A stretch of 55,926 bases of DNA from Sinanaerobacter chloroacetimidivorans (GTDB taxonomy: Bacteria > Bacillota > Clostridia > Peptostreptococcales > Anaerovoracaceae). The notes below the pieces were generated by a model. It ran no database searches and was not told the DNA's origin. It saw nothing but the letters and a program-made list of their open reading frames with translations. This document shows positions 7,990-15,628 of the stretch, piece by piece; positions within the stretch are counted from its first letter, which is position 1; each line of letters starts with the position of its first letter. The stretch lies in assembly GCF_018128545.1 (NCBI RefSeq), contig NZ_JAGSND010000024.1, positions 1 to 55,926 of the forward strand. Reading direction: 5' to 3'. A program made the translations under genes and the position numbers.

Positions 7990-9339
7990 TTATTTTTGTG
8001 TTACTTTTGCAATAGCTTTGTCCAGAATATCAAGCCCTGCATTTAATTGGTCATCCGTAATGACAAGAGGCATAAGGAATCTGATGTTGTTGTCTCTGAC
8101 GCCTGCACCCAGAATGACCAGACCGTTTTTCCAGCACTCCTGAATGATTGCTTTTGTTTCGTCCTTGGCAGGTTCCTTTGTCGTTCTGTCTTTGACAAAT
8201 TCCAGCGCCATCATAGCACCTTTTCCCCTGACATTGCCTATGATTTCATACTTCTGCTGCATTTCGTAAAATCTTCTCATGCAGATCTCGCCGATATGTT
8301 TGGCTTTTTCCGGATAATGATCTCTTTCCATGATTTCCAATACTTTTAGTGCTGACGCCGATGCCAGCGGGTTACCGCAGTAAGTCCCCCCTATTTCGCC
8401 GGCCGTTACCGAATTCATGATTTCGGCTTTTGCCGTTACACATGCGATTGGGATTCCTCCTGCAACAGACTTGGCGCTGACAACCATGTCTGGCTTTACA
8501 GCCCAGTAATTGCATGCAAACATTTTTCCGGTTCTTGCATAGCCGGTTTGAATCTCATCCGCAATCAGCACGATTCCATACTTGTCACACATATTCCTCA
8601 GGGCTGTTACGAATTCATCCGGCGGGATAACAAATCCCCCCTCGCCAAGGATCGGCTCCAGTATAATTGCCGCAACCTGATCGGGAGCTACATATTCCAA
8701 GAAAAAGGATTCCTCGAACATTTTTGCACAATGCAGGCCGCAGGTTTGTTTCTCCAATCCATACGGGCACCGATAGCAATAGGGGAATGGAAACCTATGA
8801 ACCCCAGATGGAAGAGGTCCGAAGTTAAATTTATAGGGTTTTACTTTGCTAGTCAGAGCCATCGTCATATAGGACCTTCCATGAAAAGCACCGGCAAATG
8901 CAATGATTTCTGAACGTCCGGTATATCTTCTGGCCAGTTTGACAGCGTTTTCATCGGCTTCAGCTCCCGTATTCACCAATAACGTTTTCTTTTCTCCTTC
9001 GATAGGCATGATTTGATTCAACTTTTCCGCCAGTTTCGGATATTGCTCATAATTGAAGACATTGATATTCGGAGCAAAATATTTGTCACATTGTGCTTTA
9101 ACCGCTTCAACAACCTCAGGATGCGTATGGCCGATATTTAATACTCCGATTCCTGCAACAAAATCAATAAAGATGTTTCCATCAACATCCTGTACCATCG
9201 CTCCTTCCGCTTTTTCAACGAAAACAGGCGCAAGCATTGAAACTCCATCCGGAACATTGTTTTTTCTCACTTTCAGTAATTCCTGGGATTTCGGACCCGG
9301 CACTTCGGTTACAATTTTGGGTAAACTATCTCTTAACAT
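7990..9339 (-). CDS. gabT: Class III PLP-dependent aminotransferase (4-aminobutyrate/omega-amino acid type)
   Basis: This cytosolic class III transaminase moves an amino group, usually from an omega-amino acid to 2-oxoglutarate or pyruvate, leaving a semialdehyde. At 449 aa it matches the GabT family. Visible features are NTGAEADENAVKLAR near residue 124 (PLP phosphate), FAGAFHGRSYM near residue 148, DEIQTGYARTGK near residue 261 and the Schiff-base Lys in SAKSVAGGIP near residue 290. A Cys-rich segment at about 186-206 (CYRCPYG then CGLHC) is present. An AAGGAGG site lies 6 bases before the ATG. It is the first gene of a sigma-54-controlled operon and probably makes the aldehyde for the GAPDH-like enzyme. 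Confidence 0.93.
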   Translation of the reverse strand: MLRDSLPKIVTEVPGPKSQELLKVRKNNVPDGVSMLAPVFVEKAEGAMVQDVDGNIFIDFVAGIGVLNIGHTHPEVVEAVKAQCDKYFAPNINVFNYEQYPKLAEKLNQIMPIEGEKKTLLVNTGAEADENAVKLARRYTGRSEIIAFAGAFHGRSYMTMALTSKVKPYKFNFGPLPSGVHRFPFPYCYRCPYGLEKQTCGLHCAKMFEESFFLEYVAPDQVAAIILEPILGEGGFVIPPDEFVTALRNMCDKYGIVLIADEIQTGYARTGKMFACNYWAVKPDMVVSAKSVAGGIPIACVTAKAEIMNSVTAGEIGGTYCGNPLASASALKVLEIMERDHYPEKAKHIGEICMRRFYEMQQKYEIIGNVRGKGAMMALEFVKDRTTKEPAKDETKAIIQECWKNGLVILGAGVRDNNIRFLMPLVITDDQLNAGLDILDKAIAKVTQK

Positions 9340-9378
9340 TTTTTCCTCCTTGAGCTAAATTTTTTTAAACTTAAATTT

Positions 9379-9394
9379 TGCAAGTTGCATACCA
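9379..9394 (-). promoter_or_regulatory. Sigma-54 (-24/-12) promoter of the aminotransferase operon
   Basis: On the minus strand the sequence is TGGTATGCAACTTGCA. It matches the consensus TGGYAYRNNNNTTGCW at every fixed position, with the invariant GG and GC correctly spaced. Transcription would start near 9368, giving a leader of about 30 bases before the aminotransferase ATG. A sigma-54 activator gene lies just upstream, which fits. Confidence 0.92.
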
Positions 9395-9440
9395 AAAAAA
9401 AACAAACCCCGAAAGCCTTAAGAAATTAAGGTTTTCAAGG
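9394..9440 (-). terminator. Rho-independent terminator of the sigma-54 activator gene
   Basis: On the minus strand an 11-14 bp stem (GAAAACCTTAA pairing with TTAAGGCTTTC, with wobble pairs below) is followed by a T-rich run of about 13 bases. The run ends directly at the -24 element, so the regulator transcript is insulated from the regulated promoter. Confidence 0.75.
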
Positions 9441-9543
9441 TTTTGACCAAACGGTGCATTAAACTGAAGGATAGGATTTAATCCAAAACTAAATAATTTC
9501 ATCCAAATTTTTCTGACACATTGAAATTTAAATTCTTAGAAAT

Positions 9544-9579
9544 TATCCGATGCTGGATAGAAATATCCAGCATCGGATA
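9544..9579. promoter_or_regulatory. Perfect inverted repeat, probable activator binding site (UAS)
   Basis: Two 16-base arms (TATCCGATGCTGGATA and its exact complement) flank a 4-base loop. The repeat lies about 150-190 bp upstream of the -24 element, where enhancer-binding proteins usually bind, and just after the activator gene's stop. There is no T-run, which argues against a terminator. Binding by the 9617-11278 activator is inferred. Confidence 0.65.
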
Positions 9580-9616
9580 GAAGCTAAAAAATATTCAATA
9601 TGTATCTGCCATGGAG

Positions 9617-11278
9617 CTACTTTTTATAGCCTTCAATATATTTCTGCAATTTTCTGACCACGCTTGACTGTCCAATGCCCAACGCTTTTGCCATTGCAGT
9701 AGTCGTTCGGTATTTCATATAAGCCGACTCAAATATATGTTTTTCATATGCATCGATCAATTCGTTCAATGTCTGTCCTGTCATATTCAGTCCTGATGTA
9801 TTCCTTACCTGTTCGGGAAGATTAAAAATATCGATTTCATCGCCGATGGTCGTCAGAACGATCCTTTCGATCAGGTTTTCCAGTTCCCTGACATTTCCGG
9901 GCCATGGATAATTAATCAGTGTATCGATGGTACGCTGGGTAATTTTTTTATTTTTTTTGTATTTAATATTAAACTCATCTGTAAAATGAATGATTAACGG
10001 CAGAATATCATCCGTTCTTTCCCTTAAAGGCGGAATTTCGATCGGAACAACATTTAACCGGTAGTATAGATCTTCTCTGAATTCTCTCTTTTCGACAAGC
10101 CTTTTCAAATCCTTGTTTGTTGCGGTTATTAACCTGAAATCAACATCAACATACTTGGTTGCCCCCACCTTCATGATCTTTTTTTCCTGAATGACCTGAA
10201 GCAGTTTTTTCTGAAGATTTAAAGGCAGTTCCCCTATTTCATCTAAAAACAGCGTCCCCTTGTCTGCAAGCTCTATTAATCCGGTTTTTCCCCGGTTGTC
10301 GGCTCCGGTAAAAGACCCCTTTTCGTATCCGAATAATTCCGACTCAATCAGGTTATCCGGTATTGCGCCGCAATTTAATTCTATAAACTTGCAATTGCAC
10401 CTGCTGCTTTTATTATGAATCAGTTTGGCTATAAGGTTTTTGCCGACTCCTGTCTCTCCCATAATCAGTACGTTAACGTTAACATCGGCAATATTGATGA
10501 TCGTCTGGAATATATTTTCCATGGAACTGCTTTTTGAGATGATGCCCAATAGTCCGATTTCTTTTAACCTAAGTTCTTTTATCTCTGAAAAGTACTGTTC
10601 TAAAAATTTATTTAGTTTTTCATATTTTTCACGAAAGGATGAAATCTCGGCGATATCGATCGAATTAAAACTGACGACATACTGAATATTGTTATCATCG
10701 TCAACGATCGGAACCCCGGTGACCATAATCATTTCGCCATGCCGGTTCCTTTGATTGATTGTCACTTTTTTCTTTTCTTTCAATACTAAAGCGGTTACAG
10801 AAGGAGAGAATACTCCCGTTTTTTCTAATTCATAGATCGACTTTCCGATGATATTTTCTTTCTGAACATCGAAATGCCCTTCATAGGAGTCGCTGACTTT
10901 AAGAACAATTCCTTTGCCGTCAGTAATCGTTATGTCGTTTTCATTATTCATGACCTTAATAATGAAATCCATCTGCCTGTCAAAAAATTCCGAAGTCTCT
11001 TCAAGTTTCCGAAATACCATTTCCAAATCCTGGAGCAAAAAAGATATGACATTTTCATTCTCAAAGGAAACATGAGTTATAAACAAATCTCTTTTTTTCG
11101 CCTTTATAATGTTATTTTGGGATTTCGAATAAAGTTCAAAATTGAAGCCATCAATCAAATCTTGAATTTTTTTCCCTAAATTTATTTCCGGAGAGAAGTA
11201 TATTTCCGCACAAGAATTAAAAGACAGAATTTCACCGTTAGAATTCGTTTTTATATTGAGTTCCAAATTTTTTTTCAT
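9617..11278 (-). CDS. Sigma-54-dependent transcriptional activator (PAS, AAA+, Fis-type HTH)
   Basis: This enhancer-binding protein (553 aa) remodels sigma-54 polymerase using ATP. The N-terminal 230 residues hold PAS-like sensing segments. The AAA+ core has Walker A GETGVGKN near residue 275, the sigma-54 contact loop GSFTGA (usually GAFTGA) near residue 320, Walker B GTLFLDEIGELP near residue 342 and the YYRLNVVPIEIPPLRER region. The end is a Fis-type helix-turn-helix (AMAKALGIGQSSVVRKLQKY). It sits upstream of, and in the same direction as, an operon with a perfect sigma-54 promoter, so it almost certainly controls that operon in response to a small molecule sensed by the PAS part. Confidence 0.95.
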   Translation of the reverse strand: MKKNLELNIKTNSNGEILSFNSCAEIYFSPEINLGKKIQDLIDGFNFELYSKSQNNIIKAKKRDLFITHVSFENENVISFLLQDLEMVFRKLEETSEFFDRQMDFIIKVMNNENDITITDGKGIVLKVSDSYEGHFDVQKENIIGKSIYELEKTGVFSPSVTALVLKEKKKVTINQRNRHGEMIMVTGVPIVDDDNNIQYVVSFNSIDIAEISSFREKYEKLNKFLEQYFSEIKELRLKEIGLLGIISKSSSMENIFQTIINIADVNVNVLIMGETGVGKNLIAKLIHNKSSRCNCKFIELNCGAIPDNLIESELFGYEKGSFTGADNRGKTGLIELADKGTLFLDEIGELPLNLQKKLLQVIQEKKIMKVGATKYVDVDFRLITATNKDLKRLVEKREFREDLYYRLNVVPIEIPPLRERTDDILPLIIHFTDEFNIKYKKNKKITQRTIDTLINYPWPGNVRELENLIERIVLTTIGDEIDIFNLPEQVRNTSGLNMTGQTLNELIDAYEKHIFESAYMKYRTTTAMAKALGIGQSSVVRKLQKYIEGYKK

Positions 11279-11344
11279 AAAAGGCCTCTTTCAAACAACA
11301 ACAGTTTTTTTCTAAGATTTGTTTTCACTTTTTATTTTATCTGA

Positions 11345-11374
11345 ATTATATCAAAGAAACGGTAATATTGGTAA
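11345..11374 (-). promoter_or_regulatory. Possible sigma-A promoter of the activator gene
   Basis: On the minus strand a perfect TATAAT (11345-11350) is preceded, after 18 bases, by TTACCA (11369-11374), a weak -35. The start would lie about 60 bases before the activator ATG. Confidence 0.4.
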
Positions 11375-11397
11375 AATTTAATTTAAATATTTTTATC

Positions 11398-11452
11398 TTA
11401 CTTGACTTCCACAGAAATCAAGATGCCGCCTGAACCTGGTGAGGCCTTTCCT
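11398..11452 (-). repeat. Array site A: diverged rlmD-3'-like repeat
   Basis: This is the leftmost and most degraded member of the repeat family. It keeps the arm CACCAGGTTCAGGCGGCATC but then reads through a short frame ending V-E-V-K-stop instead of the full H-V-E tail. It marks the border between the metabolic module and the accessory region. The adjoining stretch 11279-11616 holds only this repeat, the activator promoter and the hairpin at 11490. Confidence 0.5.
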
Positions 11453-11489
11453 CCTTTATTGGAGCAGTTACAAGTATCCTATCTGCACA

Positions 11490-11516
11490 AAAGCCTGCCA
11501 GAGAAGGGCAGGCTTT
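11490..11516 (-). terminator. Hairpin downstream of the SLH protein gene
   Basis: A perfect 10-bp stem (AAAGCCTGCC and its complement) with a 7-base loop lies about 100 bases after the stop at 11617. Only a short T-run follows. It is probably the transcript end. Confidence 0.55.
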
Positions 11517-11616
11517 GTATGCAGCATTTGGCTGCCAGACTGTCATCGCGTGTTGAACGCAATATTCTCGGTCCGGGATATATCGTTACGTTCATCCCGT
11601 TTTATATAAGCCAAAT

Positions 11617-14600
11617 CTACTTTGATAGCAAGTTATACAGTACCTGCGCCATTTCCGCTCTGGTTGTCGTGCTGAGCGGCGCGAGCTTTCCAGCATTGCC
11701 GCCGATGGTTCCGGTTTCAACAAGCAGCGCCATTGTCTCCTTCGCCCATACGTCAATCTGCCCGGCGTCGGTGAAATCGGAGAGCGTCTTGCCGGAGTTG
11801 CCCTGCGGGAGCTGGCCGATTACCTTCAGCGTGTTATACAGCAGCGTGAACATCTCCTGCCTGGTAATTTCCTTACCTGGTGAGAACATATTGTTCCCTA
11901 TGCCTTCGGATATACCTAATCTCTTTGCTGCCGCCAAATAATCAGTGTAATAGGTGTTACCTGCATCGGCGAAGTTATCCTTCGGGGTTCCATCCGGGGC
12001 TATCCCGTAGGCTTTCATCATCAAGACAATGAATTCACCGCGCGTTAGTTTTGCTTTAGTGCTGTACTTTCCGTTGCCTGTACCCGTCGTGATATCTCTC
12101 GCCGCGATGAAGCTCACGGCTTTGTTATACCACGCACCCGTCACCACGTCGCTGAAGCTTACATTGTTGTATACAACTGCATAATTGCTGAAATGGGTGG
12201 TGAAGAAGGTCACGGTTCCGGTATCCGGATTGAATCGGCCGTTGGGTACAGATACCGCCTTACCGCTGCCATCGATGTACCATATCACTATGCTTTCGGG
12301 ATTTTTAAGTTCCTCCGCTGTAGGTGTATAAGGTATGGACACTGCTACCCGCGCGTTGGGGTTAGACCAGTTGATCTGCTTTCCGTCAATGGACAGCGTA
12401 AGCTTTACCAGCGGTCTTTCGCCTATGGTGGCTTTGATTTCAGTGCTCAGGTTCGATTTATCTCCCTGACCGATGGCGATTTGCGCCTTGCTTCCGCTGA
12501 CTCCCGAAACGGCTGTCAGCATGTTCGAGGGAACGGTCACGCTGCCGTTATCGGTCTTGAAAACTACTTCGCCCTGCTCCTTAGGCATTGAAAGACTCGA
12601 AACAGGTATACCCAACGTGTAGGTATCGACGTCAGGGACGGATGGTACCGTAACAGTGGTGGTTTTACCTCCGGCCATAAGTCCTTTACCTGTGCCAAAG
12701 TCCACGCTGGCGGTGCCGCTATTTTGATCAACAGTGACCGGCAAAGTCGTATCCGAACCATTGCCTATTTTCACGTCCGCTTTATATTCCGGAGTTGAGG
12801 TCGTCGAGTGAGTGCCGCCGCCCATGTTACCACCGTTTGACCTTGCGTTTACTGTTACACTAATGCTGGTACTCAATGAAACGTTGTCCGGGTTAATCAC
12901 ACCGGCTGGCAGAGTTACGGTTCCATTCACCGTGAAGGTCTGCGCACTGCTGGACGATACGTTATATGAGCTTGAAGCTACATCCCAAGTCACACTTGTG
13001 CTCACGTTCCCCTCATCGGTAACCAGCATCACCGTGGGAGGCAAGCCCAGGGCGGCGGCGGTTTTTGCTGTACCGTTCGCCACGCCGGTAATCGCCGTGG
13101 GAGCCGTGATGCCAGCGAGGGTTTTATCTGTGAAAGCCGCTGCATTCACAGATACGTTGATGTTTGTGGTCAAGGGTATGCTATTTAGATTTACAACACC
13201 GCTTGGCAGGGTCACGGTTCCGTCCACCGTAAAAGTCTGCTCGGTGGTGACGGACGGATCATACGCGCAGCCATCCACATCCCAAGTCACACTTGCGCTC
13301 ACGTTCCCCTCATCGGTAACCAGCGTCACCGTGGTGGGCAGACCTAGTGCGGAAGCTGTTTTCTCCGTTCCATTCGACACATCTGTGATCGTCGTGGGTG
13401 CCGTGATACTGACAAGGATTTTATCCGTCACCGTAAAGCTGACCGTAAATGTCTGAGAGCTTACATTGCTGCCGGACACGGTAACTGATGCCGTGTAGGT
13501 TCCGGCAGAAAGACCGTCTTGCGGTGCCACAGTGAAAGTGTCGCTGCCGCCCGTGCTGATGCTGTTGATTGCAGTTTTGGACAGGGTGAAGCTGCCAGCA
13601 TCTGTGCCGTTCAGAGCTACGATTAAATTGCCCGTCGCCTGATTTCCCGTGTTGGTGACTGTGACAGTCAGCGGGGTTACAGCACTGTAGCCCGCAGGTT
13701 GCGAAGGAAAGGTCTGGATGCCGGTCTTATCCAGGCTGATGCCGTAGATAGCTTCAGTTACCGTAAAGCTGTTGCTTACGCTGCTAAGTCCCCCGCAGGC
13801 TGCGGTCAGGGTATAGGTGCCCGGCCCGGTTACGCCGAGATTGCTGAATGTGGCAGCTCCATTTTGCAGCGTCACTGTCTGTGTACCAAACAGCGTTCCC
13901 GAACCCGAGGTGAGCGTCACCGTCACTTGGTTTACGCTATTGCCCGTAGCAACCTTATTGCCGTAGCCATCTGAATAAATGAGCTTGAGTGACGGTTGCT
14001 GGGATAAAGTTCCCCCGTTTATGCTGTTACCCGGCTGGGCAGTCCACGAAAGCCGAGGAACACTATGCTGCTTGAAAATGGTTCCGTTGTCCTTACCCGG
14101 GTCGGTCACATACAGATTGTGCTGCCAGTCTAACGCAATGCCGGTTGGGGCGCTGAAGGCATTGGCCGAGCCATTCTGCATGACTACCCATGATTGGGTG
14201 GTATATGGTAAGTTGCCGTTGGTTTCATGCAGCAATGCCTGAACGCACTTATTCGACGCGTCTGTTACAAAAAAATCAAAGCCTTTGTTGTCCGAGGTCC
14301 TACTGGTGACAGCCAGACCGGAGCCGCCGCCGCTTGGTGCGGTGGCTACCAAGGTACACTTGTCGAGTGTAGTCGTAGGTTGATACTGTGAAAAAGTAAT
14401 CCGCCAGATTTTGCCGATACTGTCCAGCACAAAAACCTCACTGTTAATGTTTTGGCGCGGCACTGCAACCGCCACCAGATCATTGGCAATGTAAGAAGAA
14501 AGGTTCAGTGTTTGCCATGCAGTGCTGTCTTTCCAGAGAATCGACAGCTTCCGTGAGGGACCCTTCTCAGCCGCATACAGGTTCCCCGAATCAGTAGCCA

Positions 14601-15099
14601 GAGCCGGTGAATTGATTCCCAACCCATAGGTGATATCCGTCCAACTTGTGCCGTCGAATTTCCATATCTTTTCCTTAATAGGACTGGCGAACATGTTGTT
14701 AGTTGCTACATATACGTTGCCGTCACCCATGAAACCACCATCAATCGCCAAACTAACAGGGGCATTGTACGAATCGAAAGAGGGCTTCCCAATGCCGCCG
14801 ACATCGTTAAAAGTATATGTGCCGGCACTGTACGTGCCTTTCATGACGCGATAAGCAAACAAATTTGTTGTCACATAGATGTTGGGGTTTTCATTGGGGC
14901 TTAATTCGTTTACTGCAATGCCGTTGCAGTAATACACACTGTGATCTGTGTCGCCGCTTATATACCCTGCGATTTTTGCCCATCCTTCCTGCAGGGGGGT
15001 GGACATCGGGTCCGCCGCAAAAGCCGCTGTTGGCAGCATGGTCAGCACCAGCACCGCGCACAGCAGCAGGCTCCAAAATCGTTTCCTGATTTGTTTCAT
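11617..15099 (-). CDS. Secreted S-layer-homology surface protein with Ig-like repeats
   Basis: This is a 1160-aa exported cell-wall protein. An N-terminal signal peptide (MKQIRKRFWSLLLCAVLVL then AAFA) precedes a repetitive, possibly beta-propeller region at about 40-340 (GLAVTS, GIALDWQHNLYVTDPGKD). Ig/filamin-like segments follow at 350-560. Two near-identical Big-4-like repeats of about 95 residues follow at about 558-750, each starting with a D-K-x-L-x-x-I-T-A-P motif. Three SLH domains at about 985-1160 anchor it to secondary cell-wall polymer. It lies 4 bases after the 118-aa gene, whose promoter carries likely LytTR sites, so the downstream two-component system probably controls it. 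The ligand or substrate is unknown. Confidence 0.9.
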   Translation of the reverse strand: MKQIRKRFWSLLLCAVLVLTMLPTAAFAADPMSTPLQEGWAKIAGYISGDTDHSVYYCNGIAVNELSPNENPNIYVTTNLFAYRVMKGTYSAGTYTFNDVGGIGKPSFDSYNAPVSLAIDGGFMGDGNVYVATNNMFASPIKEKIWKFDGTSWTDITYGLGINSPALATDSGNLYAAEKGPSRKLSILWKDSTAWQTLNLSSYIANDLVAVAVPRQNINSEVFVLDSIGKIWRITFSQYQPTTTLDKCTLVATAPSGGGSGLAVTSRTSDNKGFDFFVTDASNKCVQALLHETNGNLPYTTQSWVVMQNGSANAFSAPTGIALDWQHNLYVTDPGKDNGTIFKQHSVPRLSWTAQPGNSINGGTLSQQPSLKLIYSDGYGNKVATGNSVNQVTVTLTSGSGTLFGTQTVTLQNGAATFSNLGVTGPGTYTLTAACGGLSSVSNSFTVTEAIYGISLDKTGIQTFPSQPAGYSAVTPLTVTVTNTGNQATGNLIVALNGTDAGSFTLSKTAINSISTGGSDTFTVAPQDGLSAGTYTASVTVSGSNVSSQTFTVSFTVTDKILVSITAPTTITDVSNGTEKTASALGLPTTVTLVTDEGNVSASVTWDVDGCAYDPSVTTEQTFTVDGTVTLPSGVVNLNSIPLTTNINVSVNAAAFTDKTLAGITAPTAITGVANGTAKTAAALGLPPTVMLVTDEGNVSTSVTWDVASSSYNVSSSSAQTFTVNGTVTLPAGVINPDNVSLSTSISVTVNARSNGGNMGGGTHSTTSTPEYKADVKIGNGSDTTLPVTVDQNSGTASVDFGTGKGLMAGGKTTTVTVPSVPDVDTYTLGIPVSSLSMPKEQGEVVFKTDNGSVTVPSNMLTAVSGVSGSKAQIAIGQGDKSNLSTEIKATIGERPLVKLTLSIDGKQINWSNPNARVAVSIPYTPTAEELKNPESIVIWYIDGSGKAVSVPNGRFNPDTGTVTFFTTHFSNYAVVYNNVSFSDVVTGAWYNKAVSFIAARDITTGTGNGKYSTKAKLTRGEFIVLMMKAYGIAPDGTPKDNFADAGNTYYTDYLAAAKRLGISEGIGNNMFSPGKEITRQEMFTLLYNTLKVIGQLPQGNSGKTLSDFTDAGQIDVWAKETMALLVETGTIGGNAGKLAPLSTTTRAEMAQVLYNLLSK

Positions 15100-15103
15100 A
15101 TTC

Positions 15104-15451
15104 TCATGACCTCCTTAAGCATCGTTTTACTTCTTTGAAAATTTTCCATGCGCTTCCCAGAGCAGCAAGATAGGTATTTTCGCCCACTGCGACATATCCG
15201 GCAATCCATTCAAAAGGTTTTCTAAGGCTTCCCCTCGGCAGGATGGGAATTTGCTCACCACTCTCAAGGAGCAGGCAATCTCCATCGTTCGGGGGTTGTG
15301 CGACACAGCCGATTTCCCCGATAATCACGAAGTTCCCGTCCGGATAAAATTCCCGCATTTCCTTCACAGTGCGGTACGGGAGCTTGCTCCCGCTGTTCGG
15401 TTCCCTATAAAATTTTAGAGAGTCCATCTGTGGGTCGATCCGGTAAAGCAT
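15104..15451 (-). CDS. Hypothetical protein co-transcribed with the SLH protein
   Basis: I do not recognise this small protein of about 115 aa. It has no signal peptide or clear membrane segment and looks soluble, with a middle part rich in Gly, Pro and acidic residues. The ATG at 15451 is preferred because GGGAGG lies 8 bases upstream. A GTG three codons earlier overlaps that ribosome site. Its stop is 4 bases before the SLH protein start, so the two form an operon. Confidence 0.65.
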   Translation of the reverse strand: MLYRIDPQMDSLKFYREPNSGSKLPYRTVKEMREFYPDGNFVIIGEIGCVAQPPNDGDCLLLESGEQIPILPRGSLRKPFEWIAGYVAVGENTYLAALGSAWKIFKEVKRCLRRS

Positions 15452-15473
15452 CACTGTCACCTCCCATTCCGAT

Positions 15474-15479
15474 TGTATA
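15474..15479 (-). promoter_or_regulatory. Likely -10 box of the SLH operon
   Basis: TATACA on the minus strand lies about 23 bases before the 118-aa gene start. At 17 bp spacing the -35 position reads TGGTGT, a poor match. A weak -35 just downstream of paired direct repeats suggests an activator-dependent promoter. Confidence 0.45.
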
Positions 15480-15502
15480 GAAAAAAACTTTTAATAACAC
15501 CA

Positions 15503-15538
15503 AATGGCGAAATTGACGCTTCTAATGCCGAAATTGAC
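15503..15538 (-). promoter_or_regulatory. Tandem direct repeats, probable LytTR regulator binding site
   Basis: Two copies of AATGSCGAAATTGAC (15503-15517 and 15524-15538) start exactly 21 bp apart, which is two helical turns. LytTR response regulators bind pairs of direct repeats at this spacing. The pair ends right at the -35 position of the SLH operon promoter. The neighbouring LytTR regulator (17593-18318) is the obvious candidate. Confidence 0.6.
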
Positions 15539-15582
15539 ATGAAAAAACCAGCCATGCGTCATAACGCGTTTTTTTTGTATAT

Positions 15583-15610
15583 AAAAAACCCTGCCAAAAG
15601 CTTGGCAGGG
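15583..15610 (-). terminator. Terminator of the two-component operon
   Basis: On the minus strand a perfect 9-bp stem (CCCTGCCAA with its complement) and a 4-base loop are followed by TTTTTT. It lies 19 bases after the histidine kinase stop. Confidence 0.9.
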
Positions 15611-15628
15611 CTCAAACAGCTCATGATA

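Noticed and set aside
9617..11278. Activator gene transcribed into the aminotransferase operon as one unit
   Set aside because: A hairpin with a T-run ends directly before the sigma-54 promoter, so separate transcription is better supported.
12193..14242. Plus-strand open frames opposite the SLH protein gene
   Set aside because: They are shadows of the repeat-rich coding strand, with no ribosome sites and low-complexity translations.
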